From Zymobacter sp047495495 (GTDB lineage: Bacteria; Pseudomonadota; Gammaproteobacteria; Pseudomonadales; Halomonadaceae): a stretch of DNA of 64,000 nt. The stretch is from NCBI RefSeq assembly GCF_047495495.1, contig NZ_CP179930.1, forward strand, positions 2,418,001 to 2,482,000, written 5' to 3'. The notes beneath the pieces were generated by a model. That model saw only the letters and a program-made list of their open reading frames with translations, did no database searches and was not told where the DNA came from. Shown in pieces: positions 48,675 to 60,359 of this stretch. How positions within the stretch are numbered: the first letter of the stretch is position 1; each line of letters begins with the position of its first letter. Position numbers and translations under genes: made by a program.

Positions 48675-49864
48675 GCCTTTTTATCCTGCGCCTCAGGCTT
48701 AGCAGCGGCCTCATCGCTCTGCTTAAGCGGCGACACCTTCACACCATCGCTCAAACGGTCGATGCCTTGGATGACAACGCGCTCGCCCGCCTGCACACCA
48801 GAGTCAATGACGGTATACCCGTTGCTGACCGGCCCCGTAGCAATGCTGGCCTTGCGAATATGATCCCCATCGCCGATGACATAAACGAAGCTACCGTCAT
48901 CATTCCACTGCACGGCCCCCGTCGGCACAACGATCGCGTTATGCAGCATTCCCAACTGTAGCGTTACGCTGACGGACTGATTGGGGTACAGCTGATTATC
49001 TGTATTGGGTAGCAAAGCTTTCAGCTTTATGCTGCCGGTATTGATATCGATCTGGTTGCTGGCATAGCTTACTGCGCCCTGAGCCAGTACCGAACGCCCG
49101 AAGGCATCCATGACCTGAACCGGCATTGTTTTGCTGTCGCGCAACATCCCCATGATCTGAGAGAGGTAGCGCTCAGGCACACTGAAAGTGAGCGCCATGG
49201 GCTGTGTCTGTGTGATAGTGACGATGCCGGTCGTATCGCTAGAGTGCACCATGTTCCCCACATCGACTTGGTGTAGACCGGTATAGCCACTAATAGGAGC
49301 CACGATGCGTCCAAAGCTGATATTAAGCGCCGCTGCCGCAATCTGGGCTTGATCACTTTTTATCGAGCCTTCGTATCCTTCAGAAGATGCACGCTGAGTG
49401 TCCAGATCCTGCCGAGAAATGGCACCGTTCTGGAACAACTGTTGGTAGCGTTCGTACTTACGCTTCTCACTGCGCAGCTGAGCATTGTCCTTGGCGAGCT
49501 GACCTTCATACTGCGCCTTTGTGGCCTGATAGGTGCGAGTATCAAGTTCGGCTAACAGCTGCCCTTCCTGAACATACTGCCCATCAGTGAAATGAAGTTT
49601 CATCAACTGACCATCAATGCGGCTCGTTACCGTCACAGTTGCATTGGCACTCAGCGTACCTAAGGCTTTTACCTCAACAGGCATGTCTTTCAGAACAGCC
49701 TCTTCATACAGCACCGAAATACTGCGCGCCGTCTTCTCTTCCTGCGGCTGGGACTTCCCGTAATGAAAATACCCGTATCCCCCGATAGCGAGAGCGGCAA
49801 TAACCAACACAACGCCAATGCGACCTTTACGGCGCGGCGCAGAATGAGAAGACGTTTTGCTCAC
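48671..49864 (-). CDS. mdtA: RND efflux pump membrane-fusion protein MdtA
   Basis: This 397-residue periplasmic adaptor has an N-terminal anchor (GVVLVIAALAIGGYGYFHYG), a lipoyl/barrel-sandwich region split around a helical hairpin, and a beta-barrel region ending in a Lys/Ala-rich tail. It links MdtBC to an outer-membrane channel. The GTG at 49864 was chosen because GGAG lies 7 bp before it; an in-frame TTG at 49906 has no ribosome site. The 700-bp region upstream holds a 10-bp perfect palindrome (GCAACGTTGC, 50115-50124) that could be an operator. Confidence 0.92.
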   Translation of the reverse strand: MSKTSSHSAPRRKGRIGVVLVIAALAIGGYGYFHYGKSQPQEEKTARSISVLYEEAVLKDMPVEVKALGTLSANATVTVTSRIDGQLMKLHFTDGQYVQEGQLLAELDTRTYQATKAQYEGQLAKDNAQLRSEKRKYERYQQLFQNGAISRQDLDTQRASSEGYEGSIKSDQAQIAAAALNISFGRIVAPISGYTGLHQVDVGNMVHSSDTTGIVTITQTQPMALTFSVPERYLSQIMGMLRDSKTMPVQVMDAFGRSVLAQGAVSYASNQIDINTGSIKLKALLPNTDNQLYPNQSVSVTLQLGMLHNAIVVPTGAVQWNDDGSFVYVIGDGDHIRKASIATGPVSNGYTVIDSGVQAGERVVIQGIDRLSDGVKVSPLKQSDEAAAKPEAQDKKA

Positions 49865-50540
49865 AAGCAACTCCGTACGATTTCTATGAACGGCATGATT
49901 TTTCAAAAGCCTCGGGCCTACAACGGGTTATCGGCCGAGGCGCACAGCGCTTTCCCCAGGAAGGCGCTTGCGATGCTTCACCACAGACCTCGCCACCGTG
50001 AAAACAGCAGCCTTACTCCATCACACCACTATGAAATTAATCATGACATACCCCACCAATCGAAAGATGATCAACATCATGAAAGTGAAACGGAACGTCC
50101 CGTCGCTATCGTAAGCAACGTTGCAAAGGCGTTTTTTTGACCGATCAGAAGGCACCTAGTTTCATACCTTAGTCCCATCAAAAATAATTCGGCAAGCCAG
50201 ATGCAAAGTTACATTTTCATAAGTAGCCCTTGTTCAAGGGCATAACGATCCTGCTTACGGACGTAATTTTCTGAGCCACCAGCAAGATAACGGTATAATA
50301 ATAAATACGGCGTAATTGAAGTAAAAATATTGCCGCTGACGAGCCAGTAAAAACGTCATCTGACCGAGTCCATTCACACCAGCGCTTTATTGATACGGCC
50401 ATAAAACAACAGGTCTGATAGAAACAGTTGTATTAAGAGCACGATGAAAGCAGGTCAGTTGAAAGAAAGGAAACAGCTATAGATACAGTGCTCGGGTGCA
50501 CTCAACTGTAGTAATGAATTTACAGAAAGCGAATAAACAT
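49865..50540. other. 676-bp region upstream of mdtABC
   Basis: There is no supported gene. The first 150 bp are GC-rich; the rest is AT-rich. It should contain the mdtABC promoter on the minus strand, but I find no clean -35/-10 pair. The perfect palindrome GCAACGTTGC lies at 50115-50124. Short frames here have no ribosome sites or protein-like composition. Confidence 0.5.
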
Positions 50541-50699
50541 TAAAAAGATAAGGCCAAAAGGAGCACGAGTTTGCGCATCGCCGAGGCCGTCGCTCAGCAA
50601 ACCGTTGAAGATAGCGTAACGGAAGGCCGTGATAGCGCTCACCTGAAGGACCCCATTGAGGCACACTTCTGGACGCCAGAGTACGCTCGCTACCGCTAG
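50541..50699 (+). pseudogene. C-terminal stub of a malic enzyme gene
   Basis: From 50571 the frame encodes 42 residues, LRIAEAVAQQTVED... ending HFWTPEYARYR and a stop. The first part fits the final helix of NAD(P)-malic enzymes (IAxAVAxxAVEDG-type) and the end fits their MW-PEYRPYR-like tail. The frame closes at a TAA (50541) and the sequence before 50560 is AT-rich and not protein-like, so all the upstream gene, including the catalytic domain, is missing. An AAAAGGAG at 50556 could by chance allow a TTG start at 50571. A good terminator remains 36 bp downstream. I recognise the family by eye only. Confidence 0.6.
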
Positions 50700-50734
50700 A
50701 CGCTACAGTTTTGACGTCTTGTGATAACAAAACC

Positions 50735-50775
50735 CCCCGATGATCCGCGGCTCAGGCCATCATCGGGGTGTTTTT
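50735..50775 (+). terminator. bidirectional terminator after the malic enzyme stub
   Basis: CCCCGATGAT and ATCATCGGGG form a 10-bp stem. A T run follows on the plus strand (TGTTTTT), and TTTTG follows on the minus strand, so it may also act as a backup for rrn read-through. Confidence 0.85.
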
Positions 50776-51025
50776 ATAACGGTATCTAGTGTTTGACTGT
50801 TTCGATAGATGAGCGATCTGCAGACAGCGCTGGGGGGTGAGGTGAACGGTGGGCTGCTGACGTATCTGTCGTCTTGGAGGCAGGGGCTTCGCGGTTACGC
50901 TACCGCCCTTCTTCTCTGTCTTCTCTTTTGCTCATCTGCGGCTTTTGAGTGACGGCTCTGGGTCTGGGTACTGGCACTGCCGTTATTGCCTTCGGCCTGC
51001 GCTTGCCTCCCCTACCCCCAAAGCA

Positions 51026-51057
51026 AATACCCCCGACCATTGCTGGCCGGGGGTATT
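51026..51057 (-). terminator. rrn operon terminator
   Basis: On the minus strand AATACCCCCGGCC pairs with GGTCGGGGGTATT across a 6-nt loop, followed by a short broken T run (TGCTTTG). It lies just after the 5S gene. Confidence 0.85.
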
Positions 51058-51067
51058 CAGTAGAGAT

Positions 51068-51183
51068 GCTTGACGATGACCTACTCTCACATGGGGAAGC
51101 CCCACACTACCATCGGCGCTGAGCGGTTTCACTTCTGAGTTCGGCATGGGATCAGGTGGTACCCGCTCGCTATGGTCGTCAAG
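51068..51183 (-). rRNA. rrf: 5S ribosomal RNA
   Basis: The sequence matches gammaproteobacterial 5S rRNA (TTGACGACCATAGCG at the 5' end, CCGAACTCAGAAGTGAAAC in the middle) with complementary ends. It follows 23S by about 125 bp. Ends are exact to within 2-3 bases. Confidence 0.95.
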
Positions 51184-51307
51184 CGTATTCGGTTCGGTCT
51201 CGATGCCTAAGGCACCGCTACCTAAATCTGTAAATCATGCTGGGCCGAGATCGTCTCGTTGCGTATCCGTTATTTTCGGATCGTGTCTATAACCCTTTGG
51301 GGTTATA

Positions 51308-54198
<2,891 letters not shown>

Positions 54199-54541
54199 AT
54201 ATAACCCGAAAGAGTCATAGATCACGATCATACGAAAACAATTTTCGCCGGATACGCTTGAGACGTATCTCATTTGCCAATGTCACAGCGTATCGGATAA
54301 TACTTCCGAGGAAGTAAAATCTGATGGCGTTCCATTGGACTTGGCATCAGCATGATTTACATTGTTAAAGAGCAATACTGCGAGCAAGAAGCTTGCAGTC
54401 AGGAAACAACATTCATCACACGCTGCATCGTTGACTATTAAGACATCTAATAATCAATCATCAGGTGATGAAGATTGGTTCGTGACTAGAAGCTAGATCA
54501 CTAAACTAAGTACTGGAGAACCGGCCATCAAGACAGTCAGA
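54199..54541 (-). other. spacer between 23S and tRNA-Ala
   Basis: This 343-bp transcribed spacer contains the left arm of the 23S processing stem and a boxA-like antitermination site at 54361-54374. No gene is present. Confidence 0.85.
54361..54374 (-). promoter_or_regulatory. boxA antitermination site before 23S
   Basis: On the minus strand the sequence reads TGCTCTTTAACAAT, matching the rrn boxA that binds NusB-NusE. Confidence 0.85.
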
Positions 54542-54617
54542 TGGTGGAGCCAAGGAGGATCGAACTCCTGACCTCCTGCGTGCAAGGCAGGCGCTCTCCC
54601 AGCTGAGCTATGGCCCC
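54542..54617 (-). tRNA. tRNA-Ala (UGC)
   Basis: A full cloverleaf with anticodon TGC, acceptor GGGGCCA/TGGCTCC and encoded CCA. It lies in the 16S-23S spacer, 9 bp after tRNA-Ile. Confidence 0.98.
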
Positions 54618-54626
54618 ATATAATAA

Positions 54627-54702
54627 TGGTGGGTCTGGGCAGACTCGAACTGCCGACCTCACCCTTATCAGGGTGCGCTCTAACCAACTGAGCTACAGAC
54701 CC
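54627..54702 (-). tRNA. tRNA-Ile (GAU)
   Basis: A full cloverleaf with anticodon GAT, acceptor GGGTCTG/CAGACCC and encoded CCA. It is first in the 16S-23S spacer. Confidence 0.98.
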
Positions 54703-54809
54703 GGCAACTGCTTGCGCACGGCCAGGAATATCCCCTGCAGTACTTCGCTCTACTACGATCAGGCAATTTGTTGTGGACACTTGAGATCACGAGGTGATCA
54801 TTTTACGTT

Positions 54810-56346
<1,537 letters not shown>

Positions 56347-56480
56347 AAATCTTTCATTGGTCATTAGGTGACCAATCCGGCTCGAGTATCGAAACAACTC
56401 ATGAATCGATGAGTTACTTGATGCTCGAAATGATGATTCACTTCGAAAACCTCAAGCACCCACACAAATTGCCTGATCAT

Positions 56481-56493
56481 CTTGTTAAAGAGC
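56481..56493 (-). promoter_or_regulatory. boxA antitermination site in the rrn leader
   Basis: On the minus strand the sequence reads GCTCTTTAACAAG, the rrn leader boxA, about 135 bp before the 16S 5' end. Confidence 0.85.
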
Positions 56494-56533
56494 GTCTTGC
56501 GAGCGGCGTTCGCTGCTCAGCAAGTGGAAGCAC

Positions 56534-56561
56534 ATTCTACATTTTCTGAAGAATTTGTCAA
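56534..56561 (-). promoter_or_regulatory. rrn P1-type promoter
   Basis: On the minus strand TTGACA (56561-56556) and TAGAAT (56539-56534) are separated by 16 bp, the spacing typical of rrn P1 promoters, and the leader with boxA follows. No second promoter was searched for in detail. Confidence 0.8.
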
Positions 56562-56774
56562 CCGCCGATTTGGCGATCGCTTCAGGAGATTACACAACCA
56601 TCTCAACTGAACCATCTTCAAGAAAAAACGAAGACCTACAAGAGGTTAGCTTCCGTGCCACCCGGCGTTTTCCCTGGCAGCGAGGGCGTACTTTACAGAG
56701 ATCACCCCGGGTTGGCAAGGGCTTTGTGGCTTTTATTTCACGCCAAACCGCATTGGCGGAATATTTTTTCAACA

Positions 56775-57237
56775 GGTGGTTGGTGGTTGGTGGTTGGTGG
56801 TTGGTGGTTGGTGGTTGGTGGTTGGTGGTTGGTGGTTGGTGGTTGGTGGTTGGTGGTTGGTGGTTGGTGGTTGGTGGTTGGTGGTTGGTGGTTGGTGGTT
56901 GGTGGTTGGTGGTTGGTGGTTGGTGGTTGGTGGTTGGTGGTTGGTGGTTGGTGGTTGGTGGTTGGTGGTTGGTGGTTGGTGGTTGGTGGTTGGTGGTTGG
57001 TGGTTGGTGGTTGGTGGTTGGTGGTCGGTGGTTGGTGGTCGGTGGTCGGTGGTCGGTGGTCGGTGGTCGGTGGTCGGTGGTCGGTGGTCGGTGGTCGGTG
57101 GTCGGTGGTCGGTGGTCGGTGGTCGGTGGTCGGTGGTCGGTGGTCGGTGGTCGGTGGTCGGTGGTCGGTGGTCGGTGGTCGGTGGTCGGTGGTCGGTGGT
57201 CGGTGGTCGGTGGTCGGTGGTCGGTGGTCGGTGGTCG
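56775..57237 (+). repeat. heptanucleotide array 2: 36 TTGGTGG and 29 TCGGTGG units
   Basis: After a partial GGTGG, 65 full units run in perfect phase from 56780 to 57234, followed by TCG. Units 1-35 are TTGGTGG, unit 36 is TCGGTGG, unit 37 is TTGGTGG, and units 38-65 are TCGGTGG. There is no indel. The boundary shows one interleaved exchange, as if one block invaded the other. A single TTGGCGG, the unit of array 1, lies at 56753-56759, 20 bp before it. The array begins about 210 bp upstream of the rrn -35 box and ends about 80 bp after the lon terminator. Confidence 0.98.
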
Positions 57238-57315
57238 ACAGCATGATCTTCGCTTACCACTCTCTTATTCACACCGTTATATTCACCTTTACTCGCCATT
57301 AAAGACATAAAGAAA

Positions 57316-57340
57316 CGAGCCTCCCCTATGGGGAGACTCG
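57316..57340 (-). terminator. lon terminator
   Basis: On the minus strand CGAGTCTCCCC pairs with GGGGAGGCTCG (one T-G wobble) around ATA, followed by TTTCTTTATG. It lies 39 bp after the lon stop. Confidence 0.85.
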
Positions 57341-57378
57341 CCTATATGCGCAATGCGTCCACGCGATTTCAGCACTGA

Positions 57379-59814
57379 TCAGTGGAAGACGTGGCGTGCA
57401 ACGTCACGATAGTGGCCCGCAAAATGCACGGTCATTCCTTCTCGGAGATAATCGGGCAGTTCGTCGAAGTCGCGCTGGTTCGCTTTGGGCAGTATCAATT
57501 CGTGTATATCGCTGCGACGTGCGGCAATGACCTTTTCACGAATGCCACCAACAGGCAGGACATGTCCGGTCAGGGTCAACTCGCCGGTCATCGCCAGCGG
57601 GCGAATCCCTTTCCCTTTAGCCAGCGACAGTAGTGCCGTCGCCATAGTGACGCCAGCTGATGGACCATCCTTCGGTGTGGCACCTTCGGGCACATGCAAA
57701 TGCACGAACGCTTCATCGAACCATTCACGGGGTACGTCGTAGGTGTCGAGGTTGGACATGACATAGCTGTAGGCGATGTTGGCCGATTCCTGCATAACTT
57801 CCCCTAGCTGCCCTGTCAGCTTGAAGCCGCGAGTCAGCGTGTGAATGCGTGCTGCTTCGATAGGCAGTGTCGCGCCGCCCATTGAGGTCCATGCGAGTCC
57901 GGTAACAACACCCACGCCGTTCAGCACTTTCTCCTTGCGGAAGAACGGTGCTCCAAGGAACTCCTCAAGGTTGTTGACGGACACCTTGACCACTTCGTCG
58001 TCACTTTCCAGCAGTTTAACGGCGGCCTTCCGTACAATGCGGTGCAGCTGTTTTTCCAACTGGCGAACGCCTGACTCACGCGCGTAGCCTTCGATAACCT
58101 GTCGCAGGGCGGCATCGGTCAGGTTGATGCGTTTCTTCGGAATCCGGTCGCGCTCCAGCAGCTTCGGCCACAGGTGGTGGCGTGCAATCCGCATCTTCTC
58201 TTCTGCGATGTAGCCGGACAGGCGAATGGTTTCCATCCTGTCGTACAGCGGTGCAGGGATCGTATCGAGCTGGTTGGCCGTGCAGACAAACAGCACTTTG
58301 GAAAGATCGAGCCTCACGTCCAGATAGTGATCCATGAACTCGCTGTTCTGTTCTGGATCAAGCACTTCGAGCAATGCCGAAGCAGGGTCACCCTGATAGG
58401 AGCTGCCGATCTTGTCGACTTCATCCAGCATGATGACGGGGTTTTCCACGTCAACATCTTTCAGCGCCTGTACCAGTTTGCCCGGCAGTGCACCCACATA
58501 GGTACGACGATGCCCTTTGATTTCGGCTTCGTCTCGCATTCCCCCTACGGAGAAGCGGTAGAACTTACGACCCAGTGCGTCAGCGATCGAGCGGCCGATA
58601 GAGGTTTTCCCTACCCCGGGAGGCCCTACCAACAATAGGATTGAGCCACCGACCGTACCTTTGAAGGCACCTTCCGCGAGGAACTCGATAATGCGTTCCT
58701 TGACGTCGGTCAGACCATCATGATCGCGGTCAAGAATGGTGCGTGCGCGCCCGAGGTCGAGCTGGTCATCAGAGGTAATCCCCCACGGCAACGCCGTCAG
58801 CCAGTCCAGATAGTTGCGGGTCGTGCCGTATTCCGGCGACCCGGTTTCCAGCATAGACAGCTTGTGAAGTTCGTCGTCGATGCGCTTCTGCGCCGCTTCG
58901 GGCACGACCTTGCCCTCTAGGCGACTGCGGAACGTATCGACATCGTTCTCACGATCGCCTTTGGATATGCCCAGCTCTTTCTGAATGACCTTGAGCTGCT
59001 CACGCAGGAAGAACTCACGCTGGCGTTCTTCCATCTGTTCATTGACTTGATGGGCGATCTCGTTCTGCAGCTTGGCAACGTCCAGTTCCTTGCGCAGTAG
59101 CGGCAGCACGACCTGCATACGCTCAAGCACGGGCAGCGTTTCGAGCGCTCGTTGCAGCTCCTCACCTTTTGCGGAAGTGATGGCCGCCGCGAAGTCGGTC
59201 ATTGGCCCTGGTTCGTTAGGGCTAAAGCGGTTGAGGTAGTGCTTCAGCTCCTCACCGTAGAGCGGGTTGATCGGCAACAGCTCCTTGATGCCATTAATGA
59301 TCGCCATCGCATAGGCTCGGGTTTCGTCAGCATCGCGCTCGACCTCTTCGCGCGGGTAGGTGACTTCGACCTCGAACGGCGGCGTATGCGTGATCCAACG
59401 CTTGATGCGGAAGCGGCGCAAGCCCTGTGCAATGAACTGGATCTGATTGCCTTCGGCTTCTGAACGGTGCACGCGTACCGTCGTACCGATCATCGGGAAC
59501 TCGTCGTCGGTAGGAACCTTGCCGTCCCCTTCCCCCACGAAGGCAAGACCAACGCAGTGGTGGGCCGTTTCTGCCACCTTCTGCATGGTGTCCTGCCAGC
59601 GCTCGCGGTTAATGATCAGCGGCTGTACTTGGGCAGGGAAAAACGGCCGATTGTTGATCGGCAGCAGGTACAGGCGTTCCGGCAGCAGATCACGCGCGGG
59701 CGCCATCACATGACTCTGCCCCGCGGCCGTTGCGTCACGCGCGGCGTGCTCGGCCGCTTCGTCTGCGGCATGTCTACGGATATCGTCATCCGTCGAATAA
59801 TCATGTTCACTCAT
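57379..59814 (-). CDS. lon: ATP-dependent Lon protease (AsrA-like paralogue)
   Basis: This 811-residue protein is a complete Lon: N-terminal substrate domain, coiled region (QVNEQMEERQREFFLREQL), AAA+ module (Walker A GPPGVGKT, Walker B VIMLDEVDKIG), and the C-terminal peptidase with Ser719 in KDGPSAG and Lys761 in GGIREK. The N-terminus differs from the classic housekeeping Lon: an acidic leader of about 50 residues and then LYLLPINNRPFFPAQVQPL rather than LPLRDVVVFP. This resembles the heat-shock-related AsrA branch of pseudomonads. No clpX or hupB neighbour is present, which fits a second Lon. The ATG at 59814 follows GAGG and was chosen over a start 60 bp upstream. Confidence 0.93.
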   Translation of the reverse strand: MSEHDYSTDDDIRRHAADEAAEHAARDATAAGQSHVMAPARDLLPERLYLLPINNRPFFPAQVQPLIINRERWQDTMQKVAETAHHCVGLAFVGEGDGKVPTDDEFPMIGTTVRVHRSEAEGNQIQFIAQGLRRFRIKRWITHTPPFEVEVTYPREEVERDADETRAYAMAIINGIKELLPINPLYGEELKHYLNRFSPNEPGPMTDFAAAITSAKGEELQRALETLPVLERMQVVLPLLRKELDVAKLQNEIAHQVNEQMEERQREFFLREQLKVIQKELGISKGDRENDVDTFRSRLEGKVVPEAAQKRIDDELHKLSMLETGSPEYGTTRNYLDWLTALPWGITSDDQLDLGRARTILDRDHDGLTDVKERIIEFLAEGAFKGTVGGSILLLVGPPGVGKTSIGRSIADALGRKFYRFSVGGMRDEAEIKGHRRTYVGALPGKLVQALKDVDVENPVIMLDEVDKIGSSYQGDPASALLEVLDPEQNSEFMDHYLDVRLDLSKVLFVCTANQLDTIPAPLYDRMETIRLSGYIAEEKMRIARHHLWPKLLERDRIPKKRINLTDAALRQVIEGYARESGVRQLEKQLHRIVRKAAVKLLESDDEVVKVSVNNLEEFLGAPFFRKEKVLNGVGVVTGLAWTSMGGATLPIEAARIHTLTRGFKLTGQLGEVMQESANIAYSYVMSNLDTYDVPREWFDEAFVHLHVPEGATPKDGPSAGVTMATALLSLAKGKGIRPLAMTGELTLTGHVLPVGGIREKVIAARRSDIHELILPKANQRDFDELPDYLREGMTVHFAGHYRDVARHVFH

Positions 59815-59893
59815 GAGTATTGGTCCTCGGTGCGTCATACTCCCGCCGTACAGCAAGAGTCGCCCCACCCTCAAGGCAGGTATTGGTTAATGC

Positions 59894-59921
59894 AATAAGG
59901 GCGACGGCACGGTTTATCAAG
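59894..59921 (-). promoter_or_regulatory. candidate sigma-32 heat-shock promoter of lon
   Basis: On the minus strand CTTGATA (59921-59915) and CCCTTATT (59901-59894) are separated by 13 bp, close to the sigma-32 pattern (CTTGAAA, 13-17 bp, CCCCAT-T). It lies about 80 bp before the lon start. Confidence 0.5.
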
Positions 59922-60004
59922 GTACCCTTCATCTCACCAAGGGTAGTGCGGGTAGCCACTGATGACAGCACCTCCAACGCAACGCCTTATTTCCTAACAA
60001 AAAA

Positions 60005-60028
60005 AGCCTCAGTGCATTCACTGAGGCT
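60005..60028 (-). terminator. terminator after the DUF945 mini-gene (bidirectional)
   Basis: AGCCTCAGTG and CACTGAGGCT form a perfect 10-bp stem with a CATT loop; T runs follow on both strands (TTTTT in each direction). It lies 30 bp after the mini-gene stop. Confidence 0.9.
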
Positions 60029-60057
60029 TTTTAAATACGGCGTGCATCGTTAACACA

Positions 60058-60189
60058 CTAGAACAGGAGTGTGCCGTTGGCGATCAGATGGCCTTTGCAG
60101 ATTTTGAACGTCACGTCATCACCTGCTTTGAGGTTGTACAGTCCCGCATAGGCGACGAGACCGGCGATGATAACGGGCGTCTTTCTCAT
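60058..60189 (-). pseudogene. internally deleted DUF945/YdgA-family gene (43 aa left)
   Basis: The 43-residue frame starts MRKTPVIIAGLVAY, which matches the N-terminal anchor of the two full-size paralogues upstream (KKTPIIAGVVGLG, KKTPIIIAIVGLA), and ends DVTFKICKGHLIANGTLLF, which matches their C-termini (PVVITVDKGSVAVNGNTLF). Everything between, about 380-520 residues, is missing, and the junction is in frame. The ribosome-site region (AATAAGCAGGAT) is the same as that of the paralogues, and a strong terminator follows. Start, stop and signals are intact, so it could still make a small membrane peptide. I call it a pseudogene because the functional domain is gone. Confidence 0.75.
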
Positions 60190-60359
60190 ATATACATCCT
60201 GCTTATTCAAGATAAATGAAAGTGTATTGCCCACAACCAAGCGCTATGGGCAATTCACGGGGCAGCGGCGGACCCTGTATCGTTATATTTTTCTGCAAGT
60301 AACGTCGGGGATCCGCCCACCCGCAATAAGATGAGCCAGATCTTGGCTTAGCTGATGGA

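Larger units (their letters stand above)
56347..57378. other. rrn leader, promoter and heptamer array 2
   Basis: These 1,032 bp have no protein gene. In order from the 16S side: the rrn leader with boxA (56481-56493), a strong rrn-type promoter (56534-56561), about 210 bp of unassigned DNA, the heptamer array (56775-57237) and the lon terminator (57316-57340). Long frames across the array are artefacts of a repeat with no stop codons. Confidence 0.85.

Noticed and set aside
56555..57310. Long open frames on both strands across array 2 coding for glycine/valine/tryptophan or proline/threonine/asparagine/histidine repeats
   Set aside because: A 7-bp unit without stop codons in any phase keeps all six frames open automatically. 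There is no ribosome site, and the non-repeat ends are not protein-like.
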